From: an uncultured Paracoccaceae bacterium
Lineage (GTDB): Bacteria > Pseudomonadota > Alphaproteobacteria > Rhodobacterales > Rhodobacteraceae
Length of the DNA stretch: 64,000 nucleotides
Reading direction: 5' to 3'
NCBI GenBank assembly: GCA_947495795.1
Contig: CANMAI010000015.1
Coordinates: forward strand, 28,970 to 92,969
Made by a program: the position numbers and the translations under genes
The notes under the pieces: model-generated
What the model saw: only the letters and a program-made list of their open reading frames with translations
Told to the model about the DNA's origin: nothing
The model's database searches: none
In this document: one piece after another, positions 61,621 through 64,000 of the stretch
Position numbering within the stretch: the stretch's first letter is position 1
How the letters are laid out: every line of letters starts with the position of its first letter

Positions 61621-61650
61621 GGGCCTGTCGGACGCGGCAGGCCCTTTTTT
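61621..61650 (+). terminator. Intrinsic terminator after the parB-like gene
   Basis: GGGCCTG, a 10-nt loop, CAGGCCC, then six T. It lies 157 bp past the parB-like remnant and 24 bp before the Toprim gene start. Confidence 0.8.
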
Positions 61651-61674
61651 CTGCGCATCACCCAGGAGACTACC

Positions 61675-62721
61675 ATGGACAGCCCCGCCGCAGACCTTTC
61701 GCAGAAGCTCAGCCGCGAGGCGGAAAGTGTCTGCCGTCACTATCTCCCGAACGGCAGGAAGAATGGTCGCTATTGGCTGGTCAGTGACGTCCAGAACACG
61801 CCGGGGCGCAGTCTCTATGTCCGGCTCACCGGACCTTCATCCGGCCCCGCCGCCGCGGGAAAATGGACCGATGCCGCCACAGGCGAGCACGGCGATCTGC
61901 TGGACCTCATTGCCGCCAACCTCAATCTCTCGACCCTTCGAGATACGCTCGACGAAGCGCGACGGTTTCTCAGCTTGCCGAGACCCGATCCTCCTCGGCA
62001 CGAGACACTGCCGCCCGTACCGACGGGCTCACCAGAGGCGGCACGACGGCTCTGGGCTATCTCTTCACCGATCACAGCCACATTGGCCGAGCGATATCTT
62101 AATCAGCGAGGCATCGCAGACTTGCAGGGACTACCAATGCTCCGGTTCCATCCCCGGTGCTACTATCAATTGCCTGCCACTGCAGAACAGCTTGAGCGTC
62201 AGATATGGCCAGCACTCATTGCCAAGATCACTGACACGGACGGAACGCTTACCGGATTGCATCGGACCTGGCTCGATCCTGACACTGCCACGAAAGCCCC
62301 GCTCGATCCGAACCGCAAGGCGATGGGCAATCTACTCGGAAACGCCGTGCATATCGGTCCACCCTGCGGCGTGGTCGCCGCTGGAGAAGGTCTCGAGACC
62401 ATGCTGTCGCTGCGGCAGGTTTTGCCGAGAATGTCAGTCGCAGCGGCGCTCTCCGGCAATCATCTTGCGGCCTACCAACCCGCAGCTTGGGTGCAGCGTC
62501 TCTATATCGCCGTCGACGCCGACAAGACGGGATGTATTGCTGCGAACAGACTGCGCGACAGGGCGTCTGAAGCGGGTATCGAGACAATCATGCTGCGGCC
62601 CGCACGCGGCGATTTCAACGGCGATCTCCGCGCACTCGGCATCGACCGGCTGCGCGATAATCTCAGGGCGCAACTGGCGAGCAGCGACACTCCAGAGCGA
62701 GTGCCTGAGCGCACCGGCTGA
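61675..62721 (+). CDS. Toprim-domain protein of ICE/plasmid type
   Basis: A 348-residue protein. N-terminal DUF7146-like zinc-less primase-associated region (LSREAESVCRHYLPNGRKNGRYW, then PSSGPAAAGKWTDAATGEHGDLLDL), followed by a Toprim fold (GVVAAGEGLETMLSLRQVLPR with Glu, AAALSGNHLAAY, LYIAVDADKTGCIAANRLRD with DxD) at about residues 234–300. Family members accompany mobile-element replication or transfer. It is intact, unlike its ParB-like neighbour. CAGGAG lies upstream of ATG 61675. Confidence 0.85.
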   Translation: MDSPAADLSQKLSREAESVCRHYLPNGRKNGRYWLVSDVQNTPGRSLYVRLTGPSSGPAAAGKWTDAATGEHGDLLDLIAANLNLSTLRDTLDEARRFLSLPRPDPPRHETLPPVPTGSPEAARRLWAISSPITATLAERYLNQRGIADLQGLPMLRFHPRCYYQLPATAEQLERQIWPALIAKITDTDGTLTGLHRTWLDPDTATKAPLDPNRKAMGNLLGNAVHIGPPCGVVAAGEGLETMLSLRQVLPRMSVAAALSGNHLAAYQPAAWVQRLYIAVDADKTGCIAANRLRDRASEAGIETIMLRPARGDFNGDLRALGIDRLRDNLRAQLASSDTPERVPERTG

Positions 62722-63033
62722 TCTCAACGGGAACACGCCGTTCGAGCCAGAGGAGTATCGCTCACCTTGCATCAAGAGCTGCGCCCACGGCCTTCCGAGA
62801 GGGGCGAGACGAAGCGCAGGCCGCCCGGTCCGGCAATGGCTGCGGCGGCCCCGTTTTCCGCCGCCGAACCAGAGGTTCGGCTTTGCATCGCGAGCCAAAA
62901 CGACGCCGCCTTCGCCATCCTCCGCTGACGCTTCGGTCTCGCGAACGCGGGATGCAAGCCCGATCGGCCTCCGCTTGCCCGTCGCCCGTGAAGGCCGCGC
63001 GAGGCGCGGTCAGACAGCGAAGGAGACCAACCC
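62722..63033. other. Intergenic region with nested hairpins
   Basis: No supported gene; a long plus-strand frame crosses it but is basic, Arg/Pro-rich and out of phase with the flanking genes. Two stable hairpins are visible: GCGGCGG...CCGCCGC at about 62843–62864 and GCCGAACC-AGA-GGTTCGGC at 62863–62881. GAAGGAG precedes the next gene. The hairpins could be a terminator or leader of the DUF2493 gene. Confidence 0.45.
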
Positions 63034-63930
63034 ATGACCTTGCACGAACCGCAAGCCCGCTCGACAACCGCCCTGGTGCTCGACGAATTGCAGCTCTTCA
63101 GACATCGGCCCTTCTCGAACGAACCCGATCCGAGGCCGCTGCCTGAACCGGACACTGTCCAAGCCGCCATGACGGACACCTTCGACGCCCTCGTGGTCGC
63201 CCTCGGAGACACTCGGCTGGAACCCGATCTTGAAGACCTGCTCTGGTCTACGACCAACGTCTTCCACCGCATGGCCACTCGGATCTACCGGAAGCTTGAC
63301 GACAATGAGCAAGCCCAGAAGCGCGGCCAACGCAGCCAGGATGGCTCGGAAGTTCGGTCGGTTGAACTGGAGCAATTGGTCGCCGAAGGGCTCACACTCA
63401 CCGAACAACGCAACGCCTACGAGTGCATGCGCGATCTCACGGCCGATCTCTTCGAGGCCCATCTCGGGCAGACCTGGCACCCACACTCGGGCTCGCAGGT
63501 CAACCACAAGCACATGACCGCCGCGATGATCGACAGCCGCGACTATCTCGACGCCAAACGCAAGACCGACCTTGAACCACTCCTGCCGACGGGAACGAAG
63601 ATCGCCTTCACCGGCGGACAGGATGTGAACGACACTCAGGCCATCTGGGCGGCCCTCGACAAGGTCCGCGCCAAGCACGATAACATGGTCCTGCTGCATG
63701 GCGGTTCGCCCAAGGGCGCCGAACGCATCGCGGCGTGCTGGGCCGACAATCGCAAGTGTCATCAGATCGTCTTCAAGCCGAACTGGACCCGCCACGGCAA
63801 GGCCGCGCCGTTCAAACGCAACGATCAGCTTCTCGAGACCCTGCCCATCGGACTGATCGTCTTCCCGGGCTCTGGCATCTCCGACAATCTCGCCGACAAG
63901 GCCAAGGCGCTCGGTATCCCGCTTGTCTAG
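63034..63930 (+). CDS. DUF2493 (SLOG-fold) protein of the element
   Basis: A 298-residue protein. The C-terminal domain (about residues 185–298) is a SLOG/DUF2493 fold: GTKIAFTGGQDVNDTQAIWAALDKV, NMVLLHGGSPKGAERIAACWADN and TLPIGLIVFPGSGISDNLADKAK. The N-terminal part is helical. Nucleotide-sugar or dinucleotide binding is proposed for such folds. It is a common member of ICE backbones in alphaproteobacteria. GAAGGAG lies before ATG 63034. It is the last complete gene in the window. Confidence 0.85.
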   Translation: MTLHEPQARSTTALVLDELQLFRHRPFSNEPDPRPLPEPDTVQAAMTDTFDALVVALGDTRLEPDLEDLLWSTTNVFHRMATRIYRKLDDNEQAQKRGQRSQDGSEVRSVELEQLVAEGLTLTEQRNAYECMRDLTADLFEAHLGQTWHPHSGSQVNHKHMTAAMIDSRDYLDAKRKTDLEPLLPTGTKIAFTGGQDVNDTQAIWAALDKVRAKHDNMVLLHGGSPKGAERIAACWADNRKCHQIVFKPNWTRHGKAAPFKRNDQLLETLPIGLIVFPGSGISDNLADKAKALGIPLV

Positions 63931-64000
63931 CCCCCAAGTACTGGGCCATTTCTGATTAGAGTTTCTGGCACTGGTGGAGCTCACCCCGTTTTTGGTCTGG

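Larger units (their letters stand above)
55825..64000. mobile_element. Left part of an integrated element at dusA
   Basis: Begins at the 5' end of dusA with a tyrosine integrase 113 bp away and runs to the right edge of the window. Its genes (DUF932, ParB-like, Toprim, DUF2493) are backbone genes typical of integrative conjugative elements in Rhizobiales/Rhodobacterales, with a YjhX/GNAT pair as cargo. Codon use is different: very C-rich third positions and blocks of GTC/CTC/GAC. Three of its genes carry lesions. The right boundary and attachment repeat are not in the window. Confidence 0.75.

Noticed and set aside
61478..63037. 519-codon plus-strand frame overlapping the Toprim gene
   Set aside because: Other frame of the Toprim gene; Ser/Arg/Pro-rich, no motif, whereas the Toprim frame has catalytic Glu and DxD.
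1..64000. CRISPR arrays and rRNA genes
   Set aside because: No regularly spaced repeats and no rRNA signature stretches were found on either strand.

Overview
The window looks like a chromosomal segment of an alphaproteobacterium of the order Rhodobacterales (Roseobacter/Paracoccaceae type). Evidence is the gene repertoire and order: yceD–rpmF–plsX–fabH–ihfA–merR, scpA/scpB–nagZ–SPOR–argS, the long alphaproteobacterial form of dcd, a single-cysteine DksA, olsB, an Irr-type iron box in front of mbfA, a SAM-II-like riboswitch in front of metZ, and ccmI–ruvX. All identifications come from reading the sequence and from family knowledge; no database search was run.

Layout. Positions 1–6800: folE, riboswitch-controlled metZ, an alpha/beta hydrolase, a YfcG-like GST, mbfA (iron export), olsB (ornithine lipids), msrB. 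6800–12460: bamE and the envelope/lipid operon yceD, an aspartate dehydrogenase-like gene, rpmF, plsX, fabH, ihfA, a MerR regulator, then tRNA-Pro(GGG). 12480–22880: dcd, an FAD amine oxidase, the scpB/scpA/nagZ/SPOR/argS block, a small membrane protein that looks like cytochrome oxidase subunit I without haem ligands, dgt and erpA. 22880–24700: a decayed patch, then a sulfotransferase-like gene. 24760–30430: xthA, a NIPSNAP/ArsR pair, a tandem Usp, a flavin monooxygenase/CoA-transferase pair, dksA. 30600–37110: a moxR ATPase and its VWA partner, separated by a type VI secretion-type islet (broken DUF4123 adaptor, predicted cysteine-hydrolase effector, membrane-anchored putative immunity protein) and by a GNAT gene, a DUF2927 lipoprotein and a 57-residue membrane protein. 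37950–45700: a RES/Xre toxin–antitoxin pair with an operator, a diguanylate cyclase, an M48 protease, a PIN protein, an RlmI-type methyltransferase, and a polar amino-acid ABC transporter lacking its ATPase. 45770–54820: a DUF900 hydrolase, a sarcosine oxidase cluster (soxB split from soxDAG by a small divergent gene), and ccmI–ruvX–DUF1289.

From 55825 to the end the window enters an integrated element next to the 5' end of dusA, a known integration target. It carries a frameshifted tyrosine integrase, a frameshifted DUF932 gene, a YjhX toxin with a GNAT neighbour, a ParB-like gene with three lesions, a Toprim protein and a DUF2493 protein. The DUF932 and ParB genes share a near-identical structured leader ending 13 nt before each start codon. 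The lesions suggest a decaying element. The far end lies outside the window.

Themes: one-carbon and methionine metabolism (folE, metZ with its SAM sensor, sarcosine oxidase), envelope biogenesis (bamE, plsX, fabH, olsB, nagZ, SPOR), iron and redox (mbfA, erpA, msrB, ccmI), and conflict systems (the T6SS-type islet, RES/Xre, YjhX/GNAT). The most unusual items are the haem-less CoxI-like protein, the T6SS-type islet inside the moxR–VWA locus, and the paired leader hairpins of the dusA element.
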